A DNA stretch of 64,000 nt. Origin: an uncultured Prochlorococcus sp. (GTDB lineage: Bacteria > Cyanobacteriota > Cyanobacteriia > PCC-6307 > Cyanobiaceae). A model generated the notes under the pieces. That model had not been told where the DNA came from. It saw only the letters and a list, made by a program, of their open reading frames with translations, and searched no databases. Each line of letters opens with the position of its first letter. Position 1 is the first letter of the stretch. The stretch covers positions 91,420 through 155,419 of the forward strand of contig CABYTO010000002.1 of assembly GCA_902521995.1 (NCBI GenBank), given 5' to 3'. Shown here piece after piece: positions 56,636 through 64,000 of this stretch. The translations under genes were made by a program, and so were the position numbers.

Positions 56636-58633
56636 TTGAATATTAAAAGCTCATATAGAACAGAGATAGACGGAATAAGAGCTTTTGCCGTAATTGCGGT
56701 AATTATTCATCACTTTAATGAAAGTATTTTAAAAAGTGGGTTTCTTGGAGTAGATATTTTTTTTGTAGTTTCTGGATACGTTATTACATTATCTTTTTTT
56801 GCTAATGAAGATAAAAACTTTATACAATTCATCTCAGGTTTTTATAAAAAAAGAATAAAAAGACTACTTCCAAGTCTTTTAGTTTATGTAGTTGTAATAA
56901 GTCTATTAATCTGCTTTTTTGTAGAGGATGGCAGAAGCATTTTTTTTAGAACTGGTTTCTTTTCAATATTTGGATTATCTAATTTATACCTTGTAAGAAA
57001 TTCAGTAGATTATTTTGCATTCTCAACAAACTTTAATCCATTTACCCAAACATGGTCATTAGCAATTGAACAACAATTTTATTTGATTTACCCATTTTTA
57101 ATTTGGTTTACTGGTTTTATAAAAAATAAAAATCGTAGTATTAACAAATTAAAATTCTCAATAATAACAATAACTTCGATATCGTTAATTTATTTTTTAT
57201 TTTTTTATTCAGACATAAACTCTGAGGCTTATTTTCTGCTCCAATATCGTTTTTGGGAAATTGGTTCAGGTTGTTTGCTCTTAATATTGCTTCAAAAAAA
57301 TAATACTTTTATAAAAAAAATTGAAATAATACCCCCTTCCATAACTCTAAGCTTGATTATCTTATTGATGTTTTTACCTAAAGAGAAAGCAATAATCTCA
57401 ATCCCATGTGTTGTAACATTAACTCTTATTTTATTGATTTCTTTAAAAGATAAAGGTTTAATATTTAAAATTTTTACTCATCCAAAAATTATATATATAG
57501 GCAAATTATCTTATTCTTTATACCTTTGGCATTGGGGTGTAATTTCCATGAGTTTATGGACTATTGGTCTATATTTGTGGCTAATCCCTATTCAAGTTTT
57601 TCTAATAATTTTATTTTCGATTATTTCGTTTGAATTTATCGAAAAGCCTATTCGAAATAAATTAGATTTCCAAAGTAAAAACTTGTTTAAATGGATTAGT
57701 TCAATATCTTTGTTGATATTTTCCTTTGTTCCAATATTTCTTGATAAATTTGAAAATAATACTATTTTTTTGGGTAATAGAAATAGAATAAATAATTACT
57801 CAGAAAATGAATTATGGAAAAGAAAAAATTGCTCTAATACAAGTATTAGCGTGATTCCTACTGATCAAGATTTTCATAAATGTTGGATAACTTTAGAAGA
57901 TGATTCCAGTTTTAATAAAAAAGAGAATAAACAAAGAATATTCTTTTATGGGAACTCATATAATGAACAATTGGCACCTATACCCGCTGCGATAGTAAAG
58001 AAAAGAAATGATTTGCAATTTAATTCATTTTTTACTAATACTGGGTGTATCCCATCCGAAAGAATAACTCCAAAGAATAATAAAAATATTGAGTGTAAAT
58101 TAACTTTTAAGAAATACCTAAATTTCTTCGAAAATTATTCAAAAGAGGGAGATCTATTTTTTATTTCGAGTTCAATTATTTTTCCACTAGAACAGAATAA
58201 TTTGTATCTAAAAAATAATGGTGAGATAACCAATCGAAGTGCATTAGAAATATATCTTGAAGAATTAAAAGATATTCATATTAGATTTAAGAATCAAGGG
58301 AAGGGTCTTGTTATCGTAAGTCCAATACCAATAATTCAAAATAATCCCAGATTATGTGCACATTGGTTTGCTAAGACTAATAATGAATGTAAAGGTAAAA
58401 AATTGTACAATAATCGAGCAAATTTAGAAATTATTCAAACACATAATAAATATCTTCTAATGCTAAAAAGAATTGGTATTAAATATTTAGATATTTACTC
58501 TGAAGTTTTGAAGATTTTAAATAATAATGAGAGTAAAATTTATATTTATTATTATGATAATTCCCACTTAAGTAGAGAAGGGAGTTTGAGGTTGGTTGAT
58601 TACTTTGAGGATGAAGTGTTAAATAAAAAGTAA
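56636..58633 (+). CDS. OafA-like acyltransferase with SGNH-like domain (cargo gene)
   Basis: Third acyltransferase, 665 residues. Acyltransferase-3 domain: TEIDGIRAFAVIAVIIHHF near 8, GFLGVDIFFVVSGYVITL near 33, FYKKRIKRLLPSLLVY near 64 and QTWSLAIEQQFYLIYPFLIW near 138; about ten helices. SGNH part: IFFYGNSYNEQLAPI near 440, where the usual GDS is GNS with the serine kept, and YYDNSHLSREGSLRL near 643 with the Asp and His. TTG start. It is the only gene between the two tRNA-Ala copies. It likely O-acylates a glycan. Confidence 0.88.
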   Translation: MNIKSSYRTEIDGIRAFAVIAVIIHHFNESILKSGFLGVDIFFVVSGYVITLSFFANEDKNFIQFISGFYKKRIKRLLPSLLVYVVVISLLICFFVEDGRSIFFRTGFFSIFGLSNLYLVRNSVDYFAFSTNFNPFTQTWSLAIEQQFYLIYPFLIWFTGFIKNKNRSINKLKFSIITITSISLIYFLFFYSDINSEAYFLLQYRFWEIGSGCLLLILLQKNNTFIKKIEIIPPSITLSLIILLMFLPKEKAIISIPCVVTLTLILLISLKDKGLIFKIFTHPKIIYIGKLSYSLYLWHWGVISMSLWTIGLYLWLIPIQVFLIILFSIISFEFIEKPIRNKLDFQSKNLFKWISSISLLIFSFVPIFLDKFENNTIFLGNRNRINNYSENELWKRKNCSNTSISVIPTDQDFHKCWITLEDDSSFNKKENKQRIFFYGNSYNEQLAPIPAAIVKKRNDLQFNSFFTNTGCIPSERITPKNNKNIECKLTFKKYLNFFENYSKEGDLFFISSSIIFPLEQNNLYLKNNGEITNRSALEIYLEELKDIHIRFKNQGKGLVIVSPIPIIQNNPRLCAHWFAKTNNECKGKKLYNNRANLEIIQTHNKYLLMLKRIGIKYLDIYSEVLKILNNNESKIYIYYYDNSHLSREGSLRLVDYFEDEVLNKK

Positions 58634-58675
58634 AAAAGGTTTTTGAATTTGAAATTACTTTTTTCAAGGGTTGCT

Positions 58676-58694
58676 AGTCGCAGAGGTGGTCGCA
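58676..58694 (+). repeat. Right copy of paired GGTCGCA repeat
   Basis: AGTCGCAGAGGTGGTCGCA, same spacing as the left copy at 56284-56302. On the minus strand it falls inside a 16-codon frame (58664-58714, MAKYDPSATTSATSNP) that starts just downstream of the tRNA 3' end, the place where a tRNA-targeting integrase gene usually begins. The frame is closed immediately, so any integrase is gone. Confidence 0.65.
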
Positions 58695-58726
58695 GAGGGG
58701 TCATATTTTGCCATATTTTACCTTAT

Positions 58727-58743
58727 CAAAACGTATCGTTTTG
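58727..58743. repeat. Inverted repeat next to the tRNA-Ala 3' end
   Basis: CAAAACG-TAT-CGTTTTG: perfect 7-base arms around a 3-base centre, 49 bases from the tRNA 3' end and just upstream of the short minus-strand frame. Could be an operator or recombinase arm site of the presumed element. Confidence 0.6.
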
Positions 58744-58791
58744 TTATGATAAATTGGTCAAACTAATTGGTATAACTAGCGAAAATCCTGA

Positions 58792-58864
58792 TGGAGCCAA
58801 GCGGACTCGAACCGCTGACCCCCTGCATGCCATGCAGGTGCTCTACCAGCTGAGCTATGGCCCC
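58792..58864 (-). tRNA. tRNA-Ala (anticodon GGC)
   Basis: Full 73-base cloverleaf on the minus strand: acceptor GGGGCCA/TGGCTCC with one G-T pair, D-arm GCTC/GAGC, anticodon stem CCTGC/GCAGG with loop ATGGCAT (anticodon GGC at positions 34-36), variable loop of five, T-arm AGCGG-TTCGAGT-CCGCT and discriminator A. CCA is not encoded. It borders the putative mini-element, and would be its attachment site. An apparent protein frame across it is a shadow. Confidence 0.97.
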
Positions 58865-59638
58865 ACGACAAGTTTTTTCTTGTTATTCCTATCGATTTGA
58901 TTCAGACTCACCTATCCAAATGTCAAAGTTGTCAAATGTTGCCCGTTTCAGTCATACACAATTCTGCTCAATAATCTGCTAAAGATTGATTAACAAAAGG
59001 TAATAGCCAATAGGGAAGATGAGTGGATCCAAATTCTGCCCAAAAACATTCGATTGTTCTATAGCAAAGGATGGAGTATTCGAGGCATTAGTTTGGCAAA
59101 CTAAAAAAGCTACAAATAACTCACAGGATCGATGATGGTTTAAAACACGAAAAACCTTCAACGATCAATTTTAACATCTACTGAATTTGTACTAGAAAAT
59201 TTTTCAGACATACAAACATTAATTAAAAAGTTATAAGTTTCTTTTACGAGAGGAAAGTATCTTTATACAAAGCTTATAAGACTTTATAGAAAATAGTGCA
59301 AGTAAAATTAAAACAAAAAGTTTAGGTTGATGGATTCCTAATGCAGAAGCTATTACAATTTTTTCGGCCTCTTAGGCGGCAATATTTCGCAGGTTAGAAT
59401 CCTGACGTCCTATAAATTATTCCACTAAGGTTGAGATATTTGATAGTCTTCATGATATAAGACTTACTTCTATCGAAGGTCTTCCTGAACTACAGCTTGT
59501 TATTATTTGCGATATTTATAAATTAAAATTTAAAATATCTTGAGTAAGAATTTCATTGCAATTTGTCATAAAATCAATCCATACGTCATAACTTAATCAG
59601 GATTTACATGAAATTACTTTAAAGGTTAAGAGTGTGTA
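58865..59638. other. Decayed 774-base spacer
   Basis: No intact gene. Fragments seen: a plus-strand open stretch near 59002-59105 containing REDEWIQILPKNIRLFYSKG then WSIRGISLAN, which has a helix-turn-helix flavour; a possible tRNA-Leu relic at 59365-59410; and a plus-strand fragment near 59410-59542 with SLHDIRLTSIEGLPELQLVI, reminiscent of a leucine-rich repeat. All lack starts or are broken by stops. It separates the tRNA from the methyltransferase-fcl-gmd block. Confidence 0.5.
59365..59410 (+). pseudogene. Possible degenerate tRNA-Leu(TAG) fragment
   Basis: CGGCCTCTTAGGCGGCAA followed by CGCAGGTTAGAATCCTG resembles the anticodon arm and T-arm of a tRNA-Leu(TAG), with CTTAGGC as a loop and a T-loop TTAGAAT instead of TTCGAAT. 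The acceptor and D-arm are not recognisable. Weak. Confidence 0.3.
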
Positions 59639-60532
59639 TCAGATATTTCTTTTCTGATGAATGCTTACTATCTGTCTTCCAAGTGAAAGTCCAGAAAGAG
59701 ATTGTGCTAAATTGATCACTTTTTCAATATCTAAATCATCTAATATTCCATTTATTTTACTTCTAATAGAATGAGCTTTCTTACCAAAATCTGTTTCGTA
59801 ATAAGATGTTCGCTCGTCTAGTAAAAATAATTCTATGGGAAAGTCTGAGAATTGCGTTACTGTATTCATTCCAACTTCAGTCATGAATGATCTCAAGGAA
59901 GAAAAAGAAAAATGTCTCAGATGCTCAGGGGGGGCAAAATAATCTGCTGATTGTATTCCAATCGACTTTCTTTTGAGAAAGGAATCTAAGATTGGATTAT
60001 CTACATCATTTGGTACCCGTATAGCTAATATTGAAGATTCATGCATCATTTCTTTAATCCTATTTAGTATTAAAACCGGATCAATCACATGCTCTAAAAC
60101 GTTTTTCAGAATTATGACATCGAAAACTTTGTCAGGGAAAATAAGATCATTTACTATATCGCCAGTCCGAAAATTAATTTTTGCCATTGTCTCAGGATTA
60201 TGAACTTTAAACCCATATTCAGAGAAATCCGAAGCGCTAACATCAACACCATCCTCATAGAAAAATTTGCATGTATATCCTTCGCCACATCCGAGATCAT
60301 AGAGGGTAGATATATTCCTTTTTAATAGTTTTTTAGCTATAAATCTAATTTGTTTATCTATTAAGTGGATATGCTTCAATTCTTCTTTAGAGTAGGTGGC
60401 GGAGTAACCACCATAATCATCCTGATAATATTTAGTTGAATAAAAATCTCTAAGCTCCTTTTCTGATGGCAATGGCTTAACATTGATAGTCCCATGTTTA
60501 TCACGATAAATAGAGTAGTCTTCTTTTTTCAT
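59639..60532 (-). CDS. SAM-dependent methyltransferase, Methyltransf_23 type
   Basis: A 297-residue protein. N-terminal YRDKHGTINVKPLPSEKELR resembles the zinc-less start of sugar C-/O-methyltransferases. Motif I is LYDLGCGEGYTCKFF near 82, motif II VSASDFSEYGF, and VIILKNVLEHVIDPVLIL near 140 is the post-motif I block. The C-terminal LSFSSLRSFMTEVGM-like part (RHFSFSSLRSFMTEVGMN) fits the family. It lies three bases after fcl on the same strand, so it may methylate GDP-fucose-derived residues; substrate unproven. Confidence 0.8.
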   Translation of the reverse strand: MKKEDYSIYRDKHGTINVKPLPSEKELRDFYSTKYYQDDYGGYSATYSKEELKHIHLIDKQIRFIAKKLLKRNISTLYDLGCGEGYTCKFFYEDGVDVSASDFSEYGFKVHNPETMAKINFRTGDIVNDLIFPDKVFDVIILKNVLEHVIDPVLILNRIKEMMHESSILAIRVPNDVDNPILDSFLKRKSIGIQSADYFAPPEHLRHFSFSSLRSFMTEVGMNTVTQFSDFPIELFLLDERTSYYETDFGKKAHSIRSKINGILDDLDIEKVINLAQSLSGLSLGRQIVSIHQKRNI

Positions 60533-60535
60533 TAT

Positions 60536-61552
60536 CTAGTTTCTAATAGTTTGATTGCTCATTTCTTTTTCAAAATGACTCAAAGTTAATCTTATACCTT
60601 CTTCAAGATTTGTTTTTGCTTCCCATCCTAAGGCGTTGATCTTAGAAGTGTCTAATTTCTTTCTTGGAGTTCCATCAGGCATATCTTTATCCCATAAGAT
60701 TTCGCCCTCAAAACCAATCTCTTCTGCAATTTTTTTTGCAAGATCTTTTATTGAAATTTCAAATGGACTCCCCACATTTAACCAGTATATTTCTTTCCCT
60801 TTTTTATCTTTTGGAACTCTTCCTTTTGAAGAATTCCATTTATCTAATATGAATAAACAAGCATCAGCAAGATCATCTACATATAAAAATTCTCTTAAAG
60901 GCGTCCCTGATCCCCAACACTTAATATATTTTGAGTTGCTTTTTTTTGCATCATGAAATCTTTTAATCAGACCTGGAATTACATGGCTGTTTAAAGAGTG
61001 ATAGTTATCTCCTGGGCCAAAAAGATTTGTCGGCATTAAGCATATGGAATTAAATTTATGTTGTTGATTCAATGCTTGGCATAATTTTATCCCGGCTATT
61101 TTAGCTAAAGCGTAGAATTCATTTGTTTGCTCTAATTGATCAGTCATTAAATATTCTTCTTTAATAGGTTGAGGTGAAAATTTGGGATAAATGCAACTGC
61201 TGCCAAGGAAAAGAAGGGTTTTTATATTATATTTCCAAGACAGCTCAATTATATTTGTTTGAATTTTTAGGTTATCTAGTATGAAATCAGCAGGTTGATT
61301 TTGATTAGCATAAATTCCTCCTACTTTAGCCGCAGCAATAATGACTATTGTTGGTTTATTTATTTGAAACCATTTATCCACTATTTCATAATTTGTCAGA
61401 TCTAACTCTGAATGAGTGGGGGTAAGTAGATTTTTTAATAGATAATCTTTATGAAAACCAATTTTTAAATATGCTCTTTTTATTGCGCTACCAACCATTC
61501 CAGAACTACCTGCAATAAATATTTTTTCTTTTAAAATTAATTTTTCAGTCAT
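60536..61552 (-). CDS. fcl: GDP-L-fucose synthase
   Basis: Epimerises and reduces GDP-4-keto-6-deoxymannose to GDP-L-fucose. NADP loop [17 protein letters not shown] near 12; [16 protein letters not shown] near 75, [20 protein letters not shown] near 104, and the catalytic Tyr/Lys in [16 protein letters not shown] near 137; [13 protein letters not shown] near 164. Length 338. It overlaps gmd by eight bases on the same strand, as usual for this pathway. Confidence 0.95.
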   Translation of the reverse strand: MTEKLILKEKIFIAGSSGMVGSAIKRAYLKIGFHKDYLLKNLLTPTHSELDLTNYEIVDKWFQINKPTIVIIAAAKVGGIYANQNQPADFILDNLKIQTNIIELSWKYNIKTLLFLGSSCIYPKFSPQPIKEEYLMTDQLEQTNEFYALAKIAGIKLCQALNQQHKFNSICLMPTNLFGPGDNYHSLNSHVIPGLIKRFHDAKKSNSKYIKCWGSGTPLREFLYVDDLADACLFILDKWNSSKGRVPKDKKGKEIYWLNVGSPFEISIKDLAKKIAEEIGFEGEILWDKDMPDGTPRKKLDTSKINALGWEAKTNLEEGIRLTLSHFEKEMSNQTIRN

Positions 61553-62657
61553 TTTCTTTCATTTTATCATTCATAGCGAGGTTGTTTTTTTCCTTTTGAG
61601 CAAGTTTTTTGTCTTCTCTTATCATTTCTGATACCAGGCTCTCTAATGAAATTTTAGGCTTCCAACCTAGTTCTTTAAATGCCTTGCTCGAGTCACCTAG
61701 AAGTTCATCTACTTCGGTTGGCCTGTAGTATCTTGGATCAACTTTTATAACTACTTTGCCATTATCTTCTCTTATTCCAACTTCCTCTTTCCCAGAACCT
61801 TTCCATATAATTCCATTCCTATTAGATTCTCCCCCCCATCCAAGTTCTTGTGTTGCTAACTCACAAAATTTTCTTACTGTTTCCATCCTGCCTGTGGATA
61901 TTACGTAATCTTCAGGTTTCCCATTCTGAAGCATCATCCATTGGACCTCAACATAGTCTTTAGCGTGCCCCCAATCTCTTTTGGCATTTAAATTTCCTAA
62001 ATAAAGGCAATCATCAATACCTAAATCAACCCTAGACAATCCCCTTGTTATTTTCCTAGTTACAAATGTTTCGCCTCTTCTTGGACTTTCGTGATTAAAT
62101 AAGATGCCATTGCAAGCAAAAATACCATATGCATCACGGTAGTTCTTTGTAATCCAATATGCATATAGCTTCGAAACGGCATAAGGGCTTCTTGGATTGA
62201 AAGGAGTATTCTCATTTTGCGGAGACTCATTAATAGCACCATACAATTCACTTGTACTAGCTTGATAAAATCTTGTCTTCTTTTCCATTCCAAGTATTCT
62301 TATTGCTTCAAGAATCCTGAGGGTCCCCATAGCATCACTATTAGCTGTGTATTCGGGCGTTTCAAAACTAACAGCTACATGACTTTGGGCTCCAAGATTA
62401 TAAATTTCAGCTGGCTCTACTTGTTTAATAATTCGTATAAGATTTGTACTATCTGTCAAATCTCCATAATGCAGTATGAAGTTATTTCTGGTTACATGTG
62501 GATCCTGATATAGATGATCTATTCGATCAGTATTAAAACTGCTAGACCTTCTTTTTACACCGTGAACTTCATAACCTTTTTTTAGAAGAAATTCTGCAAG
62601 ATAGCTTCCATCTTGACCAGTGACCCCTGTAATAAGTGCTCTTTTGTTATATCCCAT
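61545..62657 (-). CDS. gmd: GDP-mannose 4,6-dehydratase
   Basis: First step from GDP-mannose toward GDP-fucose and other 6-deoxy sugars. NADP loop [19 protein letters not shown] near 7; [17 protein letters not shown] near 34, QASTSELYG near 130 with catalytic residues, and [20 protein letters not shown] near 153 (YxxxK). The C-terminal region includes [17 protein letters not shown] near 318. Length 370. It uses the product of manC encoded 24 kb away in this island and feeds fcl. Confidence 0.97.
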   Translation of the reverse strand: MGYNKRALITGVTGQDGSYLAEFLLKKGYEVHGVKRRSSSFNTDRIDHLYQDPHVTRNNFILHYGDLTDSTNLIRIIKQVEPAEIYNLGAQSHVAVSFETPEYTANSDAMGTLRILEAIRILGMEKKTRFYQASTSELYGAINESPQNENTPFNPRSPYAVSKLYAYWITKNYRDAYGIFACNGILFNHESPRRGETFVTRKITRGLSRVDLGIDDCLYLGNLNAKRDWGHAKDYVEVQWMMLQNGKPEDYVISTGRMETVRKFCELATQELGWGGESNRNGIIWKGSGKEEVGIREDNGKVVIKVDPRYYRPTEVDELLGDSSKAFKELGWKPKISLESLVSEMIREDKKLAQKEKNNLAMNDKMKEND

Positions 62658-62701
62658 GAAAACTAAATTAAAATAATTTTTTCTATTTTAAATATTTTAA
62701 T

Positions 62702-64000
62702 TTATAACATCCTTTCTGCTAATTCCGCTAATTGTCTCCCGTAAGATTTTTCCCTCTTAGGATTAAAAAATTCAGCCTCTTTTTTCAGGATTTTAGAAAA
62801 AGATGTATCCCCAATCTGACTTACTAGAGTTTGGCATGAAGATATGAAATCTTTTTCAAGATAACAAGTATTTACCTCATTGATTTTCAAAAACTCAGCA
62901 AAATGTAAATTATCCATTTTTTTTAAAGATTTGTAATGGCCTGATTCTGGGAAAAATGCGAGAACAGGTTTTCCTTTAATCATTGATTCAATAAGCATAG
63001 TAGAGAGTGGGGATATAACTGCATCAGCTAAAGTTAAAATTTTGTTACTAACAACATAATCAGCTAAAAATAATTTTCCGCTATTACTTTTAATTACTGA
63101 TTTATAGTAATCAATCATACTTGGATCAATCGTAACGTGATCCCACTTCAAAGATAGAAAATCTTCTTCTTTTTCGGCTAATCCACCTCTCCAAGGATGA
63201 GGGCGATATATAATATGACAATCTTGTAAGATATTATTCTTTATTGCCTTTTCAAGTAATTTTAAGTAAAGAGTCTCACACCCTGAAGATCCAACTCCAG
63301 CATATAAAAGGATTTTTTTACAAGGATCTACATTAAAAAAGTTAGCCAGTTCTACTCGATTTTCTTTTGGAGGTTTTTTATAGATCTCAAATTGAGCTGC
63401 ACCAAAACATTCAATTTTTTGATTAGAAATTCCAAGATATTTTATTGCATGTCTTCTCATTTGTTCTCCCCATACTACAAGCTTATCAGGCATACCTGTA
63501 CAAAAAGCGTTGCAACTAGGGTTATCCCAAGAATTGACTAGTATAAATAATGGAATTTTAAATTTTGCTGCAGATAGTAAGAGTTCGTTTATAAAATAAC
63601 CATTTAGAAAACTAGGATGGATTAATAAGTCGGGTTTTTCTGATTTAATAACATTAATAACATCTCTATGAATTCCTAATTTAAGTATAAATATAGCTTT
63701 TACTATTTGATAAATTAAAGGTAGTCCAGCAATTTTTGCAAGCTTAACATTCCTTGTACCAATTTCATCAATTTCGAATCTTAAGATAGATTCGTAATGT
63801 TTTTTATTACCTTTTAGCTTTAGGGCTTTTCTCTGAAGCCTAAATAGGGTGACAACGGTTAAAAGATGCCACCAACCTACTCTAACTCGAGGTAAATTGG
63901 TGAATATCTTTTTATTTTTATTTATTTTTTTTAAAGCATTATTATTTTCAAAATCAAATCTAGTTTCATCATTATTAATTACATACTTGACATTGTTATC
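62702..64000 (-). CDS. Surface-carbohydrate glycosyltransferase-like protein (5' end beyond window)
   Basis: The frame is open without stops from the TAA at 62702 to the window edge, giving 432 residues with the N-terminus missing. An internal ATG at 63493 is not the start, since the upstream frame continues with FILVNSWDNPSC, the D-N-loop seen in this clan. RPHPWRGG near the centre and a LADAVISPLSTMLIESMIKG motif with GKPVLAFFPESGH mark the GT-B donor site of capsule-type transferases. The sugar is unknown. It precedes gmd by 44 bases on the same strand. Confidence 0.75.
   Translation of the reverse strand, partial: DNNVKYVINNDETRFDFENNNALKKINKNKKIFTNLPRVRVGWWHLLTVVTLFRLQRKALKLKGNKKHYESILRFEIDEIGTRNVKLAKIAGLPLIYQIVKAIFILKLGIHRDVINVIKSEKPDLLIHPSFLNGYFINELLLSAAKFKIPLFILVNSWDNPSCNAFCTGMPDKLVVWGEQMRRHAIKYLGISNQKIECFGAAQFEIYKKPPKENRVELANFFNVDPCKKILLYAGVGSSGCETLYLKLLEKAIKNNILQDCHIIYRPHPWRGGLAEKEEDFLSLKWDHVTIDPSMIDYYKSVIKSNSGKLFLADYVVSNKILTLADAVISPLSTMLIESMIKGKPVLAFFPESGHYKSLKKMDNLHFAEFLKINEVNTCYLEKDFISSCQTLVSQIGDTSFSKILKKEAEFFNPKREKSYGRQLAELAERML

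Larger units (their letters stand above)
56190..58791. mobile_element. Putative tRNA-Ala-bounded mini-element carrying one acyltransferase
   Basis: The segment from the tRNA relic to the 3' end of the intact tRNA-Ala has the structure left by integration into a tRNA 3' end: a complete tRNA on one side and a duplicated 3' fragment in direct orientation on the other. Both ends also share a 19-base repeat (16 of 19 identical) and a 9-base TATAACTAG. It holds one intact gene and no integrase. Similar to tycheposons, but that is inference. Confidence 0.55.
31288..64000. other. Surface-polysaccharide genomic island (continues past window)
   Basis: From nine bases after lexA to the window end nearly every gene acts on sugars, lipid-linked glycans or their decoration. 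Gene orientation changes often, spacers are long and AT-rich, and gene fragments and a tRNA relic are present. These traits, and gmd/fcl at one side, match the hypervariable cell-surface island of Prochlorococcus (ISL4 in MED4) as I recall it. The right end is not in view. Confidence 0.8.

Noticed and set aside
58866..58882. Hairpin ACAAG-T6-CTTGT as a terminator
   Set aside because: Lies upstream of the tRNA 5' end, the stem is only five AT-rich base pairs, and no T-run follows in either direction.
58643..58900. 85-residue plus-strand frame across the tRNA-Ala
   Set aside because: Its second half (AKRTRTADPLHAMQVLYQLS) is the antisense translation of the tRNA, a common artefact.
58979..59161. 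60-residue minus-strand frame
   Set aside because: Composition is not protein-like, and competing frames on the plus strand show better fragments; no start signal.
1..64000. CRISPR array
   Set aside because: No regularly spaced 23-40 base repeats seen anywhere in the window.

Overview
The window is very AT-rich (roughly 30% GC by eye), gene-dense, with tiny spacers, many TTG/GTG starts and few Shine-Dalgarno sites. Its core genes include an ARC6/Ftn2 division protein, a two-domain cyanobacterial ThiE, a FtsH1/4-type protease, a DUF3611 membrane protein and a TIGR03792-like lipocyte-size secreted protein. This combination points to a streamlined marine picocyanobacterium, most likely a high-light-adapted Prochlorococcus. 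The clade is my inference; no marker was searched.

Positions 1-31280 are mostly conserved housekeeping genes: mnmA (cut by the window edge), nnrD, a group 2 sigma factor, pdhA, ftn2, ffh-rpsP-phoH, a Bax-inhibitor-1 family protein, era-trmD, ispF-TIGR03792-larB, thiS-thiE-ribF, surE, pheS, nadK, cobL, ribD, ftsH, argF and lexA. One small accessory block (about 12.77-16.75 kb: SDR-like protein, metallophosphoesterase, ATP-grasp protein, acetyltransferase) splits this core between trmD and ispF. Two short minus-strand genes (43 and 55 codons) lie between larB and thiS.

From 31288, nine bases after lexA, to the window end runs a surface-polysaccharide genomic island. It has nucleotide-sugar genes (manC, gmd, fcl for GDP-mannose to GDP-fucose; two different UDP-sugar 6-dehydrogenases; a UDP-glucuronate-type 4-epimerase), a WecA-like phosphoglycosyl transferase for lipid-linked initiation, glycosyltransferases, a PglK/MsbA-like exporter, three OafA-like acyltransferases with SGNH tails, five small methyltransferases, a FemAB/BioF2-like acyltransferase, a 2OG-Fe(II) oxygenase-like protein and a phosphohistidine-type phosphatase. 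Together they would make, decorate, flip and vary an outer glycan; its position and content match the hypervariable cell-surface island (ISL4-type) known in Prochlorococcus and associated with phage resistance.

The island carries scars of gene turnover: a truncated glycosyltransferase (50.1-50.3 kb), a truncated acyltransferase copy (55.86-55.96 kb), a degenerate tRNA-Ala relic (56.19 kb) paired with the intact tRNA-Ala(GGC) at 58.8 kb, and a decayed kilobase after it with a possible tRNA-Leu relic. The most interesting structure is the 2.6 kb segment between the two tRNA-Ala copies, which carries only one acyltransferase gene and has matching short repeats at both ends. It looks like the remnant of a tRNA-targeted integrative (tycheposon-like) element delivering a single glycan-modifying gene.
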